Positions 6,769 through 13,893 are shown, counted from the first letter of the stretch. The stretch: DNA of 17,666 nt from DATAYF01 sp036272735 (GCA_036272735.1 DATAYF010000476.1:1-17666); one strand, 5' to 3'. Numbers and translations: made by a program. The notes: generated by a model not told the origin, from the sequence alone.

Positions 6769-8763
6769 ATGCCAGAATTCAAAGTCGAGTCTCCTTTTCA
6801 GCCCACTGGAGATCAGCCTGAAGCTATTATGAAGCTAGCCGAAGGCATCCGCAATAGTGATACCTATCAGACCTTATTAGGCGTCACCGGAAGCGGCAAA
6901 ACCTACACCGTTGCCAAAATTGTTGAACAGGTACAAAAACCTACACTGGTGCTCGCCCCGAACAAAACACTGGCGGCCCAGTTATATAGCGAGTATAAAG
7001 AGTTCTTTCCCAATAACGCCGTCGAATACTTTGTCTCATACTATGACTATTATCAGCCGGAAGCATACATTCCACGCTCGGACACCTACGTTGAGAAAGA
7101 AAGTATGCTCAACGAAGAAATTGAGAAACTACGCCTCTCGGCCACCCGCAGCCTCTTCGAACGTAAAGATGTGCTCATCGTCGCTTCGGTCTCCTGCATC
7201 TATGGCCTGGGTGATCCTGACGAATACGGCCAGGTCGTACTCACCCTCAAAGTAGGGGAGGAGCGCCGCCGCGACAGAATCCTTCGACACCTGACAGAAA
7301 TTCAGTACGAACGCAACGACGTCAATTTCGTTCGTGGTCACTTCCGCGTGCGCGGAGATGTGCTTGAGGTTTTCCCCGCCTACGAAGATGTTGCCGTACG
7401 CATCGAGTTTTTTGGTGACGAGATCGAGCGCATGACCGATATCGATCCGCTGACTGGTGAAGTATTGGGCAAACGTCAGCGCCTCGACATTTATCCCGCC
7501 AAGCATTGGGTCACGACGCAGGAACGCCTGAATGAGTCGATCAAGGCCATCGAGCAAGAACTTGAAGAACGGCTGGCCGATCTTGAGGCCGAAGGAAAAC
7601 CTTTGGAAGCTGCTCGCTTGAAGCAACGCACCAACTTCGACATCGAGATGTTGCGCGAAACCGGCTTCTGCTCTGGCGTTGAAAACTACTCGCGTCACCT
7701 CGCTGGCCGAGGAGCAGGTGAGCGACCATGGACGCTCCTTGACTACCTGCCGGATGATTACCTGCTGGTCGTCGATGAGTCCCACGTCGCGTTGCCCCAG
7801 GTACGCGGCATGTTTGCAGGCGACCGCTCCCGCAAACAGGTGCTCGTCGACTACGGGTTCCGCTTGCCATCGGCGCTGGATAATCGTCCGCTGACATTCA
7901 CCGAGTTCGAACAACAACTGAATCAGGCCCTATTCGTCTCCGCCACCCCCGGACCATACGAATACGAGCACAGCCAGGCCATCGTTGAGCAAGTCATTCG
8001 CCCAACGGGGCTAATTGATCCAGAGATCAACATCCAACCGACGAAGGGCCAGATCGATAATTTGCTGGAAGAGATCAGAAAGCGCGTCTCCAAAGGCCAG
8101 CGAGCATTGGTGACCACGATGACCAAGAAGATGGCTGAAGACCTCGCCGACTATATGCAAGAAATGAACATCAAAGTACATTATTTGCATTCTGAAATTG
8201 AGACCATTGAGCGCATAGAGATTTTGCGCGACTTACGCCTGGGAGTGTACGACGTAGTCGTAGGCATCAACCTGTTACGCGAAGGTCTCGACCTGCCTGA
8301 AGTTTCATTGGTGGCTATCCTGGACGCGGATAAGGAGGGCTTCCTGCGCTCTGCAAATTCGCTGGTGCAGATGATTGGACGCGCCGCGCGCCACATTGAT
8401 GGAAGCGTCATAATGTACGCGGATACCGTCACGCGGTCCATGCAGAAGGCTATCGATGAGACAAATCGCCGTCGTGCAATCCAGGTTGCCTACAACGAAG
8501 CCAATCACATCACTCCTCGCGGTATTCAGAAGGAAGTGAAAGCACTTTCTGAGCGCATTAAAGCCATGAGTGGAGTCGAGGGCACCGACGCGGAAGGGAA
8601 ATCGGTTGCGGTCGCGCTCGCCGGTATTCCTAAAGATGAGGCACTGCGTTTGATCAAAGATTTAGAGTCACAGATGCGCACAGCGGCCAAACAACTGGAG
8701 TTTGAGAAAGCGGCCCAGCTACGTGACCAGGTGATTGAACTAAGGCGTTCGATCATCGAATAG
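6769..8763 (+). CDS. uvrB: Excinuclease ABC subunit B
   Basis: The damage-verifying helicase-like subunit of nucleotide excision repair: it is loaded by UvrA and recruits UvrC to cut on both sides of a lesion. The 664-aa product is full length. Walker A GVTGSGKT is at 38-45, the beta-hairpin region YYDYYQPEAYIPRSDTY at 91-107, motif II DESH at 336-339, motif III SATPG at 391-395, motif VI QMIGRAAR at 534-541, and the C-terminal UVR helix pair that contacts UvrC at about 626-661 (LEFEKAAQLRDQVIELR). The ATG follows AGGGAAG at 6756-6762. It is a single-gene unit, with the response regulator convergent 40 bases downstream; no intrinsic terminator was recognised in that short gap. Nothing is missing or unusual. 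Confidence 0.98.
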   Translation: MPEFKVESPFQPTGDQPEAIMKLAEGIRNSDTYQTLLGVTGSGKTYTVAKIVEQVQKPTLVLAPNKTLAAQLYSEYKEFFPNNAVEYFVSYYDYYQPEAYIPRSDTYVEKESMLNEEIEKLRLSATRSLFERKDVLIVASVSCIYGLGDPDEYGQVVLTLKVGEERRRDRILRHLTEIQYERNDVNFVRGHFRVRGDVLEVFPAYEDVAVRIEFFGDEIERMTDIDPLTGEVLGKRQRLDIYPAKHWVTTQERLNESIKAIEQELEERLADLEAEGKPLEAARLKQRTNFDIEMLRETGFCSGVENYSRHLAGRGAGERPWTLLDYLPDDYLLVVDESHVALPQVRGMFAGDRSRKQVLVDYGFRLPSALDNRPLTFTEFEQQLNQALFVSATPGPYEYEHSQAIVEQVIRPTGLIDPEINIQPTKGQIDNLLEEIRKRVSKGQRALVTTMTKKMAEDLADYMQEMNIKVHYLHSEIETIERIEILRDLRLGVYDVVVGINLLREGLDLPEVSLVAILDADKEGFLRSANSLVQMIGRAARHIDGSVIMYADTVTRSMQKAIDETNRRRAIQVAYNEANHITPRGIQKEVKALSERIKAMSGVEGTDAEGKSVAVALAGIPKDEALRLIKDLESQMRTAAKQLEFEKAAQLRDQVIELRRSIIE

Positions 8764-8803
8764 GCCATTCACTTGCGTGGTGAAGACCTGCACGCTGATA
8801 GCC

Positions 8804-9190
8804 TTATTCCATCAACACTTGCGCGAACAACGCTAATAACTCCGACACATCGAACGGCTTTTTGAGGATGCGAATGCCGCGCTCCTGTAATGCAGTATAT
8901 GGGAGCGCGGTAGCCGCCGTAATCAGCACCACGGGAACTCCACGCATATGCTCGATTTCTTGCAGGCGATCAAACAAACTGAGGCCATTCATCACCGGCA
9001 TCAAGTAGTCAAGTAAGATTAACGCTGGTCGGATGTGTTGCGCAGAGAGGAGCGCAAGGTCACTCTCCGCCATCCATAAACTGCGATACTTGGTTTCGGC
9101 CGCAATGACGTATTGCAGTGCCTCACCAATATCCCGATCATCATCGACGATAAGAATGGTCTTCTCCTGCACTGTAGATATTTCTTGCAT
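8804..9190 (-). CDS. Single-domain (REC-only) response regulator
   Basis: A 128-aa receiver domain with no output domain. The acidic pocket is VDDD (D16, D17), the phospho-acceptor is D61 in LILLDYLMP, the switch residue is T92 in LITAAT, and the conserved Lys is K111 in LKKPF; all receiver residues are therefore present. REC-only proteins act by shuttling phosphate or by binding a partner, not by binding DNA. No histidine kinase gene is in the window. The ATG has AGAGG on the minus strand (9198-9202), about seven bases away. It is convergent with uvrB and divergent from the polyamine genes; the shared upstream region carries a tandem 14-bp repeat. Confidence 0.93.
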   Translation of the reverse strand: MQEISTVQEKTILIVDDDRDIGEALQYVIAAETKYRSLWMAESDLALLSAQHIRPALILLDYLMPVMNGLSLFDRLQEIEHMRGVPVVLITAATALPYTALQERGIRILKKPFDVSELLALFAQVLME

Positions 9191-9235
9191 GACAGAACCT
9201 CTTTATATTCCCTTCTATTTCCTTCTTCCTTATAT

Positions 9236-9267
9236 ATAACACGGTTGACATAGATAACACGGTTGAC
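9236..9267. promoter_or_regulatory. Tandem 14-bp direct repeat, possible operator
   Basis: ATAACACGGTTGAC occurs exactly twice, at 9236-9249 and 9254-9267, 18 bases apart. It lies about 46 bases upstream of the response regulator (-) and 140 bases upstream of the DHS-like gene (+). Each copy contains TTGAC, a -35-like core on the + strand, but no well-spaced -10 follows either copy. Tandem binding sites for a regulator are a reasonable guess. Confidence 0.45.
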
Positions 9268-9406
9268 GGCGGCATATAGATCATATTTCTACATAACTCT
9301 TCCCTACACTAGTACATACAGCCTACTTCGCACATGTGGCACGCTATCGGATATAGTATAAAAGCTAGCTTTTTACTCTTTGTTTTCGCAGAAAGGACCA
9401 TTGTGG

Positions 9407-10525
9407 ATGCCTCATCACGACCATCACACAGCTGCAAATCACGAACCAACCCAAAGTGAACTGCTCAGCGGACCGCAAATCCTGCCGCACCGCGTTCACC
9501 CAAATATGACGGTAGCTGAACTGATCGATCAACAATTTCAGGCGTACAACGCCGCGCGTCTGAGTGAAGCCGCGCATCTCTTCGTTGAGAAAATGCTCAA
9601 GCCAGAAGAGGACACCACCATTGCGTTGACGATGGCTGGAGCGCTGACTCCAGCCGGGCTTGGAGGTTGCGTCCTCTCTTTAATGGAATATGGCTTTGTT
9701 GACTTCATTGTCAGCACAGGGGCAAATCTCTATCATGATATGCACCATGCCCTGGCGATGACGTTGCATCGTGGGGATTTTCGACTGGACGATACCAAAC
9801 TTCAGGAAGAAGGCGTCATTCGTATTTATGACATTCTCTTCGAGGATAAAGTGCTCCTTGATACCGACGCGTTTGTGCGCGAATGTCTGAAAAGCTTACC
9901 CAATCGGCCCATCGCCACATCTGAGTTACATCATCACCTTGGGCAGCAATTACTCAAGGTGGGCGTCAAGCCAGAATATTCGGTACTGGCACAAGCTGCA
10001 GCCTGGAACGTCCCCATTTATACCTCCTCGCCTGGTGACTCGTCGATTGGTATGAATGTCGCGCGCCATGCCCTCGATGGCAACCAGCTCACGCTCGATC
10101 CCCTGGCCGATGTGAACGAGACGACAGCGATTGTGCAGCAGGCGACGCATAACGGCGTGATTATTCTCGGCGGTGGTAGCCCAAAAAATTTCTATCTGCA
10201 AACGCAGCCACAATTGTGGGAGGTGCTTGGTATCAACAAGGGAGGGCACGATTACTTTATCCAGGTGACTGCCGATGCTCCGCATTGGGGTGGCCTCTCT
10301 GGGGCAACCCCATCAGAAGCGGTCTCCTGGGGCAAGATTAAGCCCAATCAATTGAAAGATACAACCGTCGTCTATGGAGACTCAACCATCATTCTCCCTT
10401 TGCTGACGAGTTATGCCGTGAGTAAAGCAACGCCGCGCCCACGACGTGAGTTGTATGCCAGGCGCGAGCAATTGCTGAAAGATCTGAAAGACGCGTACGA
10501 AGCAGGCAAGACAACCAGGACATAG
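9407..10525 (+). CDS. Deoxyhypusine-synthase-family enzyme, probable homospermidine synthase-like
   Basis: DHS-family enzymes transfer an aminobutyl group from an NAD-oxidised polyamine to an amine, through an imine on a catalytic lysine. This 372-aa product has the catalytic segment EAVSWGKI (K310), the ILGGGSPKNF glycine loop (about 254-263) and the STGAN nucleotide-binding stretch (103-107). The protein acceptor eIF5A does not occur in bacteria. Residues known to differ between families also differ here: the KHH of eukaryotic DHS is KNF, and the DGSDSGA spermidine-binding stretch is WGGLSGA. With a SpeD-like gene and agmatinase downstream, transfer of aminobutyl to putrescine, giving homospermidine, is the best guess. 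The ATG at 9407 has GAAAGGA at 9391-9397; an in-frame TTG at 9380 is less likely. The His-rich start (PHHDHH) is unusual. A weak -10 (TATAGT) lies at 9352-9357. Confidence 0.88.
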   Translation: MPHHDHHTAANHEPTQSELLSGPQILPHRVHPNMTVAELIDQQFQAYNAARLSEAAHLFVEKMLKPEEDTTIALTMAGALTPAGLGGCVLSLMEYGFVDFIVSTGANLYHDMHHALAMTLHRGDFRLDDTKLQEEGVIRIYDILFEDKVLLDTDAFVRECLKSLPNRPIATSELHHHLGQQLLKVGVKPEYSVLAQAAAWNVPIYTSSPGDSSIGMNVARHALDGNQLTLDPLADVNETTAIVQQATHNGVIILGGGSPKNFYLQTQPQLWEVLGINKGGHDYFIQVTADAPHWGGLSGATPSEAVSWGKIKPNQLKDTTVVYGDSTIILPLLTSYAVSKATPRPRRELYARREQLLKDLKDAYEAGKTTRT

Positions 10526-10582
10526 AAAATTTTCCACTTAATGCTTAGCGCTATTCCCATTAGATAGACAAGGAATTACAAT

Positions 10583-10611
10583 TTAGGTGGAGTAAAACCT
10601 AACTTTTAGGT
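10583..10611 (+). promoter_or_regulatory. Mutually exclusive short stems upstream of speD-like gene
   Basis: TTAGGT (10583-10588 region) and TTAGGT (10606-10611) can each pair with the single ACCTAA at 10597-10602, so only one of two stems can form at a time. It lies upstream of the likely speD transcript start, so it may belong to the 3' end of the preceding transcript. Short stems; low certainty. Confidence 0.25.
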
Positions 10612-10677
10612 AGAAGGCAAATGTGGCATTAGCTACAATTCCCAAAATTTCCGTCACGAAGCATTGACAATCTAATG

Positions 10678-10683
10678 TATAAT
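10678..10683 (+). promoter_or_regulatory. -10 box of the speD-like gene
   Basis: A perfect TATAAT, 107 bases before the start codon, without a good -35 at 17 bases. It is part of a 14-base stretch, TGTATAATAGCAAC (10676-10689), that recurs with a single change before the agmatinase gene, which suggests that the two promoters share control. Confidence 0.45.
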
Positions 10684-10689
10684 AGCAAC

Positions 10690-10715
10690 CAGTGCGAAAA
10701 AAACCTGACGCACTG
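10690..10715 (+). promoter_or_regulatory. 5'-end hairpin in the speD-like leader
   Basis: CAGTGCG (10690-10696) pairs with CGCACTG (10709-10715) across a 12-base A-rich loop. It begins at the transcript start predicted from the -10 box, leaving a leader of about 100 bases before the ribosome site. It could stabilise the mRNA or be part of a control element. Confidence 0.4.
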
Positions 10716-10790
10716 ATTGAGTTATGAACGGCTACACATTAGATAGGAAAATCCCCACAAGAACGGGAAGAATCTTAGGAGGAAGATGCG

Positions 10791-11222
10791 ATGCTTGTCC
10801 ATTTGATGCTGGAACTTTACGGTTGTGATCGGAAATTGCTTGAAAACGAACCTTTGATTCGTCGCGTGCTAGATGAATATCCTGAGCAGATCGGCATGGA
10901 AAAGGTCAGTCCTGTTAACCTGCACGATATTGAAACCTCAAATCCCCTGGATGCTGGTATGTCTGGCTTTGTCATCATAGCCCAGAGCCACGTCAGCCTG
11001 CATGCCTGGCCGGAATATGGCGAGGTCGATATCGACATTTGCTCGTGCAAAGAATTTAGCCAGGAAGACGCCATCGCCTTCGCGAAAAAAATGTTCCAGA
11101 GCAACGATGTGGAAGCGCATTTCATCGTGCGTGGCAATCGTTCTTTGCGCCCACAGGAGCCCGATCCCACACGCTACGCCGAGGCCCTGGCCTCGCGCTT
11201 AGCAAAAACGGGGGTGGCCTAA
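10791..11222 (+). CDS. speD: SpeD-family pyruvoyl decarboxylase (AdoMet or arginine decarboxylase)
   Basis: SpeD-family proenzymes cut themselves before a serine, which becomes the pyruvoyl group used for decarboxylation. The 143-aa product keeps S66, H71 in SLHAWPEYG, and C86 in ICSC, aligning with the processing Ser, His and catalytic Cys of short bacterial SpeD. Two features are unusual. The residue before the Ser is Gln (AQSH) where Glu is typical (ESH), a one-base difference. The segment usually reading FHxFxPxGVSG is replaced by TSNPLDAGMSG, removing the Phe that stacks on the adenine of AdoMet. With no spermidine synthase nearby and agmatinase next, arginine decarboxylase is an attractive alternative; SpeD homologues with that activity are known. 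The start has TAGGAGGA (10777-10784), a strong ribosome site. The gene symbol reflects family, not proven activity. Confidence 0.88.
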   Translation: MLVHLMLELYGCDRKLLENEPLIRRVLDEYPEQIGMEKVSPVNLHDIETSNPLDAGMSGFVIIAQSHVSLHAWPEYGEVDIDICSCKEFSQEDAIAFAKKMFQSNDVEAHFIVRGNRSLRPQEPDPTRYAEALASRLAKTGVA

Positions 11223-11236
11223 GGGCAACACAATCG

Positions 11237-11264
11237 AGACCAGGAGCACCCTGGTCTGTCCTTT
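11237..11264 (+). terminator. First terminator after the speD-like gene
   Basis: AGACCAGG (11237-11244) pairs with CCTGGTCT (11250-11257) around a 5-base loop, then GTCCTTTTG. It lies 14 bases beyond the stop codon. Confidence 0.7.
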
Positions 11265-11274
11265 TGACTACGGG

Positions 11275-11313
11275 GGATGAGAAGAGGCATCGCTTCTTCC
11301 ATCCTTTCTTTTT
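11275..11313 (+). terminator. Second, stronger terminator after the speD-like gene
   Basis: A 13-bp stem with one bulged A (GGATG-GAAGAGGC, 11275-11288, with GCTTCTTCCATCC, 11292-11304) has a 3-base loop and is followed directly by TTTCTTTTT. Two terminators in a row make readthrough into the agmatinase gene unlikely, so that gene needs its own promoter. Confidence 0.75.
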
Positions 11314-11350
11314 ACCTCACCCTCTTATCCTCCCTTACTCCATTCCTGCA

Positions 11351-11379
11351 TTGCATCTACCAGCAACCTCCTGTACAAT
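11351..11379 (+). promoter_or_regulatory. Promoter of the agmatinase gene
   Basis: TTGCAT (11351-11356) and TACAAT (11374-11379) are 17 bases apart, a good sigma70-type pair. The stretch TGTACAATAGCAAC (11372-11385) matches that at the speD-like promoter in 13 of 14 bases. The resulting leader is about 140 bases and contains the 20-bp palindrome 11425-11444. Confidence 0.6.
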
Positions 11380-11424
11380 AGCAACGAACCTGCATCTTCT
11401 CGTTCAACGCATCATATTACGTCT

Positions 11425-11444
11425 ATAAAAAATCGATTTTTTAT
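11425..11444. repeat. Perfect 20-bp AT-rich palindrome in the agmatinase leader
   Basis: ATAAAAAATCGATTTTTTAT reads the same on both strands. It lies between the promoter and the start codon. It could be a regulator site or, with its T-run, a weak attenuator hairpin. Confidence 0.5.
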
Positions 11445-11527
11445 TCGACTATATAAAGCGCTGGCGTTGGTAAGAAGAGCGCCGACAGCCCGAATAGCTT
11501 TATATTAGATCGAAAAGGAGATGTTCT

Positions 11528-12400
11528 ATGAATGATGTACTTGTGACCCAATTCGGTGCACCCGACGCACCACACTGCAACCCTGGCAGCGCGCGCGTCA
11601 CTATTATTCCAGCCCCGCTTGAATATAGCGTCTGTTATCTGGCAGGCACGCAACATGGACCACAGGCCATTCTCAATGCCTCCAGTCAAATGGAGTTGTA
11701 TGACGAGGAACTCGCGTGCTGTCCTATTGAAATAGGCGTCTATACGCGCCCGGCCCTGAATTATCACGGCATGGATCACGCGGCGGCGTTGCAGGCTACC
11801 GGCAATGCTGTGCGCGAAGTCTTGCAACAACGCCAACTGCCACTCACGATTGGGGGGGAACATTCACTTTCAGCTCCCGTCATTGCAGCAGTGCACGAGG
11901 TCTATCCAGACCTTACCGTCGTGCACATCGACGCCCACGGCGACCTGCGCAACGAGTACGAGGGAACGCCGCTCTCGCATGCCTCCATCGAACGCCGCGT
12001 CGTGGATATGGGCATCCCACTGCTAGAGATAGGTATTCGCAGCTTTAGCCCAGAAGAGGCCGATTTTATGAAGGCACAGCCCAACGTGGCAATCGTCTGG
12101 GCATACCAGATGGCAAAAGGGCTAGCCACTATCCCATGGGAGCGCTTGAGCAAACATACCTACGTCACCATCGACCTCGACGCCATCGATCCCAGCGAGA
12201 TGCCTGCTGTCGGTACCCCCGAACCAGGCGGGCTTTCCTGGTATCGTGTACTCGATCTTTTCCAAGAGATCTGCCAACGTACCACGATTGTAGGCATGGA
12301 TGTTGTTGAGCTGTGCCCGATGGCAGGTCAGACACGCGCCGACTTTTTGGCGGCAAAACTCATCTACAAAATGATCGGCTACCGCTACTGTCTTTCCTAA
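11528..12400 (+). CDS. speB: Agmatinase (agmatine ureohydrolase)
   Basis: Mn-dependent hydrolysis of agmatine to putrescine and urea, in the cytosol. The 290-aa product is a ureohydrolase-fold protein with all metal ligands: H112 in GGEHS, D135, H137 and D139 in HIDAHGD, and D216 and D218 in TIDLDAIDPS. Length fits agmatinase rather than the longer arginases; a related amidinohydrolase such as guanidinobutyrase cannot be excluded from sequence alone. The ATG has AAGGAG at 11515-11520, seven bases upstream; an out-of-frame ATG at 11521 ends after four codons. It follows the DHS-like and SpeD-like genes on the same strand under a related promoter. Its presence is the main reason to suspect that agmatine is made locally. 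Confidence 0.93.
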   Translation: MNDVLVTQFGAPDAPHCNPGSARVTIIPAPLEYSVCYLAGTQHGPQAILNASSQMELYDEELACCPIEIGVYTRPALNYHGMDHAAALQATGNAVREVLQQRQLPLTIGGEHSLSAPVIAAVHEVYPDLTVVHIDAHGDLRNEYEGTPLSHASIERRVVDMGIPLLEIGIRSFSPEEADFMKAQPNVAIVWAYQMAKGLATIPWERLSKHTYVTIDLDAIDPSEMPAVGTPEPGGLSWYRVLDLFQEICQRTTIVGMDVVELCPMAGQTRADFLAAKLIYKMIGYRYCLS

Positions 12401-12460
12401 AAGCATAGTGGCATACGCAAAAATGGGGGAGCATGCGAATTCGCCACGTCATTTGCGATA

Positions 12461-12469
12461 TGGTATACT
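12461..12469 (+). promoter_or_regulatory. Extended -10 promoter of the disordered-protein gene
   Basis: TGG-TATACT at 12461-12469 fits an extended -10 element; no good -35 is seen. The predicted transcript begins near 12476, at the left arm of a stem (AGACGCGT 12475-12482 with ACGCGTCT 12513-12520, 30-base loop), leaving a leader of about 155 bases. Confidence 0.45.
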
Positions 12470-12630
12470 ACGAGAGACGCGTTACCATACCCCATCAACA
12501 CCTATAGATATTACGCGTCTAGCATTTCATTGGTGAGGACTGATTGACGGGAGGCTTGGGCATTGGGTCTTGCCGATCTGACCTCCATTTGTAATAACCC
12601 CCACCCATACGGTTCAACCGGAAAGGAACT

Positions 12631-13770
12631 ATGACCAGAGAACTCAATAAGCAATGGCGAAACGATACGCGTCCACCGTTTCGCAAACCATCCCCCAAAA
12701 GATACGGAGAAGAGCGACCCTCACATTCAGACAGACCTCGTCTGAGCCGCGAAGTGGTAGATCGAGGATGGGAACAAGGGGCACAACAACGCCACGCAGA
12801 TTATCAAACACGCCGCAACAACCATTCTTCCTATCAGAATGGTCCGAAACCAGCGTCTCCCTCCAGTCAATATAGGTCAAGACCCAACGATCATAGCGGC
12901 AATAATTATCGAGGCAATACACGAGGCTTCGAGCGTCCTTCCTCGGGTCCAGCAGGTTCTCGCTCCCAGGCATTCGACCCACGTCGGCGCAATTATCGAG
13001 AGCAGAACGCAAACGACAACGCAGGTTTTCAGCATAGACCCGGCAATACAGGCATGCGCAGAGGGACTTCACCCCAGGGTCATGGCTATGAAAGCCGACG
13101 TTTTACGTCAGAAGATACCAGGAGGAGCGATAATCGCCAGGGATACGAGCGACCCGAACCGTATCAGGGTCAGCGTCCTTACCAACAGCGCCGTCGTCCC
13201 TTCAACAATACCTACAACAATCGTTCATTCACGGGCACATCTCGTCATCGCACGGATTCCCACACCGAGGGAGAATTCGAGGGTGATTATGAGCGATTTA
13301 GCGACCACGACGCCTACGGAGAAGATCATGACCCCCCGCAGCGCCACAGCCATGACGCACCTACCAACAGGCGACCATATAATGACGCAGCACGCACCAG
13401 GGTACCGCGTGGTCAGGAGCCGCAGCGCCATGTAACTGAGCTTCCAAACGGCAGGGTTCTAAAAGGGCCGAGGTCAACGCAGCGCAAAGCAGCCACTTTT
13501 TGGACTAACGTTGAGGAGGATACCCAGGATCTCCTCCAACACGCACCAGCTCCCGATACCGCGTCGCACGAGTCTCAAACAGATCAGCCTTCACAAGAGA
13601 AGCCACAGAAACCGAAGCAAAAATCACCCAAAAAAGAGGTGGTCTCTGTGACTTCTGCAAAGAAGGTGAAAGGTCAACATGCTGGCGCTGATGCAGACAA
13701 GAAGAAGCCAAAGGCACGTTCGAATGGACCAAAGCCCTCGCGGAAGGGCTATAAATGGCCCACACCGTAA
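12631..13770 (+). CDS. Large basic, probably disordered, Arg/Asn/Tyr-rich protein
   Basis: A 379-aa protein of no family I recognise. About the first 205 residues are dominated by Arg, Asn, Gln, Ser, Gly and Tyr, with many RR, RxxY and NNY-type pieces and almost no aliphatic residues; this predicts intrinsic disorder. An acidic patch follows (about 209-235, SHTEGEFEGDYERFSDHDAYGED). One short stretch, 268-302 (TELPNGRVLKGP, then FWTNVEEDTQDLL), looks foldable and may be its conserved core. The tail (315-379) is Lys/Pro-rich. There is no signal peptide or membrane segment. The composition is like that of RNA-binding or condensate-forming proteins, an inference from composition only. The start codon has AAAGGA only three bases upstream, which is tight. 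Frame choice is supported by its length across a 1.1-kb stretch with no competing gene on either strand. Confidence 0.75.
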   Translation: MTRELNKQWRNDTRPPFRKPSPKRYGEERPSHSDRPRLSREVVDRGWEQGAQQRHADYQTRRNNHSSYQNGPKPASPSSQYRSRPNDHSGNNYRGNTRGFERPSSGPAGSRSQAFDPRRRNYREQNANDNAGFQHRPGNTGMRRGTSPQGHGYESRRFTSEDTRRSDNRQGYERPEPYQGQRPYQQRRRPFNNTYNNRSFTGTSRHRTDSHTEGEFEGDYERFSDHDAYGEDHDPPQRHSHDAPTNRRPYNDAARTRVPRGQEPQRHVTELPNGRVLKGPRSTQRKAATFWTNVEEDTQDLLQHAPAPDTASHESQTDQPSQEKPQKPKQKSPKKEVVSVTSAKKVKGQHAGADADKKKPKARSNGPKPSRKGYKWPTP

Positions 13771-13810
13771 TCGTAGTCAGAGTCAATCTCGTATAACTTG
13801 TAGAATAAGG

Positions 13811-13850
13811 TACAAAATGTGTCCAGTTTTCGAGCTGGGCACATTTTGTG
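13811..13850. terminator. Hairpin between the disordered-protein and radical SAM genes
   Basis: Arms of 15 bp (13812-13826 and 13835-13849, one G-T pair) around an 8-base loop. There is no T-run after the stem on the + strand, though the right arm itself contains TTTTG. It probably separates the two genes, as terminator or processing site. Confidence 0.5.
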
Positions 13851-13893
13851 ACGAAGACTGTACCAATGTAAAACAGCAACCGGAGTCATAGAC

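Larger units (their letters stand above)
11223..11527. other. speD-speB intergenic region
   Basis: The 305 bases hold two consecutive terminators (11237-11313), the agmatinase promoter (11351-11379), and a perfect 20-bp AT-rich palindrome around ATCGAT (11425-11444) lying in the leader. No small gene was supported. Confidence 0.6.

Noticed and set aside
7129..7917. 262-aa minus-strand frame inside uvrB
   Set aside because: It is fully antisense to a textbook UvrB with every motif in place.
8764..8803. Terminator between uvrB and the response regulator
   Set aside because: Only a 5-bp stem can be drawn in the 40-base gap, with no T-run.
9407..10525. True deoxyhypusine synthase acting on eIF5A
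   Set aside because: Bacteria lack eIF5A, key spermidine-binding residues are changed, and the neighbours are small-molecule polyamine enzymes.
10664..10683. TTGACA followed by TATAAT before the speD-like gene as a consensus promoter
   Set aside because: The spacing is only 8 bases, far from the 16-18 needed; only the TATAAT was kept.
12839..13435. 198-aa + strand frame inside the disordered-protein gene
   Set aside because: It overlaps a longer frame that has its own upstream promoter and start; the content has no recognisable module. The choice is less certain than elsewhere because both frames are low-complexity.
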